From Rickettsiaceae bacterium (GTDB lineage: Bacteria > Pseudomonadota > Alphaproteobacteria > Rickettsiales > Rickettsiaceae): DNA of 5,273 bases. The notes beneath the pieces were generated by a model. It was given only the letters and a program-made list of their open reading frames with translations. It was not told the origin of the DNA and searched no databases. The stretch is from assembly GCA_021741285.1 (NCBI GenBank), contig JAIOYD010000128.1, positions 1 through 5,273 on the forward strand, written 5' to 3'. Shown here piece after piece: positions 3,236 to 5,273 of the stretch. Made by a program: the position numbers and the translations under genes. Position 1 is the first letter of the stretch. Every line of letters starts with the position of its first letter.

Positions 3236-5273
3236 ATGAGACCCATAGATAAATTTATATTGCACGTAGTTCATAATTTGAGCCCTTTGTTTGAGTACGA
3301 ACAAAAACAAATGGACATTCTTATTGATTATTATAAGCAAGAAGCAGATGATTTGAATATTCAAATTAATGATAACCAATTAAAAGCTTATATTAAACGT
3401 TTTGAACAATTAAAAGCAGGTATTATTTCTAAAGGTGGAACTGATTTACTTAAAAAAGTAGTTAAGCAAGTTCCAGTAACTACACCAGATGGTGAAACTG
3501 TTACTAGAACAAAAAATGATTATGAAGTTGTAGTTCCTTTATCTCAACTAATTAAATTAGTTACATCCTCTAAAGGTGTTGAAGAACCTGAAGAAGAAAT
3601 GAACATCACTCCCGATGTTGTTTACAATGAAAATGGTTTAATTATATACAATGGTTCTAAAGAAGAAAACTGTTTAACTTTTGGTGCTGGTCAAAGCTGG
3701 TGTATTACTAGAGGTTCATTTGGTAACTACAGATATGATTCAAATAGAAAAAATCCAACATTTTATCTTGTAAAAGATACAAATTTACCAGACAGCGATC
3801 GTAAAAGTTTCTTTGTAGTTGTTGTAGGTAATGATAATACTTACAAAGCATCAGATAGATCAAATAATGATGTTGGTGGTAGAGCAACAGAGTGGGATAG
3901 ATGGGAGGGGTGGAGTTTTGTTGAATCAAATTTTCCTTCTGTTAGAGGATTAAGAAATATATTTAAATATATTCCATTATCGTCTAGTGAAAAAATAAAT
4001 CAATCATATAAAAATAAAGCAATAAATGTTAGAGAATGGATTAAACTACCATTCACAGTAAAGGAACAATATTTAGTTGTTAGAAAAGGTAGAGGTTTAT
4101 TTAATGATATTACTGATGATGAATTCGTAGAAAAATATTTACCTAAATACCCACAAATAGCTAATACCGTTGCTACTAATGCGGGTATTATAAGTAGTGT
4201 AATATTAGCTAAAAATTTAGAGAAATTTTCAAATCAAGATGTTAAGTCAATCATAGCAAATATGAGAGATAAAATTGAGTTAAAATATCTAGCTACAGAT
4301 GATATTCCATTTGAAGTTAAAAAATTATTAGTTAAATTTGATAAATGGGATATTCCCACAACAGAACGATTATATACTACTAAAGATAGTTCTACTATTG
4401 TTAAATTAAAGTTAGGTGATGATATAAGTGTTGGTTTATACCAAGCTGAAGATGACTATCCAAATGTTAAATTAAATAAACGTACATCAAAATATTTACT
4501 TGACTACCCAGAACTAGATAAAATCCCAGTACGAAATTTAATTAAATTAGTACAAGATGAAGTTATTGATAAAAGTGTAATAGATAGTGTTTTAGAAAAA
4601 GCAAAAACAGATAGTGATTCAGCTATTGTTGTAAAAGATAATATTATAATAGATTCTAATTCATTTGCTTCATATAAAATTGAAGGTGAAAAAATTACAC
4701 AAGTGCCGTTTGATAATGAAGAAGTTCAAGCAGTATTTAGTGAACAAATAGAAAACGAAGGATTCCAACAAAATGCTCTTGCATTAATTAACGAAAGAGC
4801 ATCTATTCCTGAAACTATAGATAAAGATGCCTTTATATCAATATTGAGAGCTACTCCATTAGAAAATAGAATTATTGAATATAACGGTAATCCTTGTGTA
4901 GTATTAACTACTCAAAGTCCTGAACATCCAATAGTAATTCAAAGTGATAGTCGTGGAGCTAATTCATTCCAAATTACAGCATGGTATGGTGATAATGGAA
5001 ACTGGAGAAGAAGAGGTGGAAGTGGAGATTTTAGTAGTGATCCTGAAGTATATAAATCAATATTTAGTTATTTAAGACAAAAAGGTCAAACATATAATGA
5101 TGGTGCTTTAATTCAAGGTTTAGAAAATGTTGGTAGACAATCTTATAGACCTCGAGGTGTAATTAAAGCTATTGTTGAAGCTGGTATTCCTATGGTTGAA
5201 AATAGCATGTATAAACCTGTAATATATGAGGACAAACCATATATTGTTAATACACAAAATCCAAGAAATAGTA
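3236..5273 (+). CDS. Very large uncharacterised phage protein with WCITRGSFGNYR-type domain (3' end missing)
   Basis: The frame opens with ATG at 3236, directly after the TAA of the preceding gene, and stays open to the window edge: 679 full codons, no stop. The N-terminal 70 residues look helical and charged. An acidic linker (VEEPEEEM, 115-122) leads to a distinctive domain at about 125-250. It contains VVYNENGLIIYNG, GQSWCITRGSFGNYRYD (Trp155-Cys156), NPTFYLVKD, SFFVVVVGNDNTYKASD (191-207) and a Trp-rich WDRWEGWSFVE. Similar domains occur in giant hypothetical phage proteins; I know no activity for it. Residues 250-530 are mixed helix and strand without motifs I recognise, with LIKLV occurring twice. 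From about 513 a degenerate repeat begins. There is no signal peptide, membrane segment or MIKLVDIL tag, although L-F-E at 18-20 could mimic a protease site. Its place after four tagged genes suggests a virion or injected protein, which is inference. Confidence 0.85.
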   Translation, partial: MRPIDKFILHVVHNLSPLFEYEQKQMDILIDYYKQEADDLNIQINDNQLKAYIKRFEQLKAGIISKGGTDLLKKVVKQVPVTTPDGETVTRTKNDYEVVVPLSQLIKLVTSSKGVEEPEEEMNITPDVVYNENGLIIYNGSKEENCLTFGAGQSWCITRGSFGNYRYDSNRKNPTFYLVKDTNLPDSDRKSFFVVVVGNDNTYKASDRSNNDVGGRATEWDRWEGWSFVESNFPSVRGLRNIFKYIPLSSSEKINQSYKNKAINVREWIKLPFTVKEQYLVVRKGRGLFNDITDDEFVEKYLPKYPQIANTVATNAGIISSVILAKNLEKFSNQDVKSIIANMRDKIELKYLATDDIPFEVKKLLVKFDKWDIPTTERLYTTKDSSTIVKLKLGDDISVGLYQAEDDYPNVKLNKRTSKYLLDYPELDKIPVRNLIKLVQDEVIDKSVIDSVLEKAKTDSDSAIVVKDNIIIDSNSFASYKIEGEKITQVPFDNEEVQAVFSEQIENEGFQQNALALINERASIPETIDKDAFISILRATPLENRIIEYNGNPCVVLTTQSPEHPIVIQSDSRGANSFQITAWYGDNGNWRRRGGSGDFSSDPEVYKSIFSYLRQKGQTYNDGALIQGLENVGRQSYRPRGVIKAIVEAGIPMVENSMYKPVIYEDKPYIVNTQNPRNS
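4772..5263 (+). repeat. Degenerate tandem repeat inside the large protein (residues about 513-676)
   Basis: Two segments about 110 residues apart align loosely. The first runs from NALALINERA through ISILRATPLEN to EYNGNPCVVLTTQSP (513-562). The second runs from DGALIQGLEN through IKAIVEAGIPMVEN to IYEDKPYIVNTQNP (622-676). Shared points are the [ML/MV]EN step, the [IV]-x-Y-x-x-x-P core and the TQ-x-P end. This suggests a repeated module continuing beyond the window. Similarity is weak and was judged by eye. Confidence 0.4.

Noticed and set aside
3708..3929. Minus-strand open frame of 73 codons
   Set aside because: Antisense to the conserved WCITRGSFGNYR domain; composition is that of a shadow frame.
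3236..5273. T4 Alt-like ADP-ribosyltransferase in the large protein
   Set aside because: No convincing R...STS...ExE motif set is visible; only the genomic context is Alt-like.
1..5273. tRNA genes, CRISPR arrays, insertion sequences, strong terminators
   Set aside because: No cloverleaf, regularly spaced direct repeats, transposase or GC-rich hairpin with T-run was seen; nearly all bases are accounted for by coding sequence.

Overview
This window is AT-rich and densely packed. Eight genes lie head to tail on the plus strand, with overlaps of 1 or 4 bases or gaps of 0 to 3 bases, and a single 40-base gap. It reads as part of a tailed bacteriophage genome, probably a T4-like myovirus from an aquatic metagenome. 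The evidence is the gene packing, several protein families I associate with marine phages (a CPPATQ/RCGNC cysteine-rich protein, a DUF5872-type protein, an RGRKVQLGK...RARHNCDNPGP protein), and short N-terminal tags that look like T4 capsid-targeting propeptides. No start codon has a convincing Shine-Dalgarno sequence and the upstream bases are A/T-rich. This fits a phage of Bacteroidota (e.g. flavobacteria), but that is an inference.

Layout: 1-465 is the 3' part of a HAD-superfamily phosphatase of 5'-nucleotidase type, whose true start lies before the window. 465-1055 is a four-cysteine zinc-ribbon protein of unknown function. 1056-1095 is the only intergenic gap. 1096-1380 is a small membrane-anchored coiled-coil protein. 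1377-3235 is a cassette of four consecutive small genes. Three of their products start with nearly the same ten residues (MIKL-[LV]-DIL-[NK]-E) and the fourth with a related longer form (MVKLTEILQDILAE). 3236-5273 is the first 679 codons of a very large protein with no stop codon before the window ends. It contains a WCITRGSFGNYRYD-type domain and a degenerate duplication near the visible end.

Main interpretation: the shared N-terminus matches the T4 internal-protein capsid-targeting sequence in length and residue pattern (T4 IPIII begins MKTYQEFIAE), including the L/I-x-E cleavage signature of the T4-type prohead protease. The four tagged proteins are otherwise unrelated in sequence. They would be a set of cargo proteins loaded into the prohead, trimmed there, and perhaps injected with the DNA. 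The codons of the tag differ at silent positions between genes, so it is not a recent DNA duplication and the peptide itself appears to be under selection. None of the cargo functions is known to me. The membrane protein before the cassette and the giant protein after it are co-directional and probably co-transcribed, but lack a clear tag.
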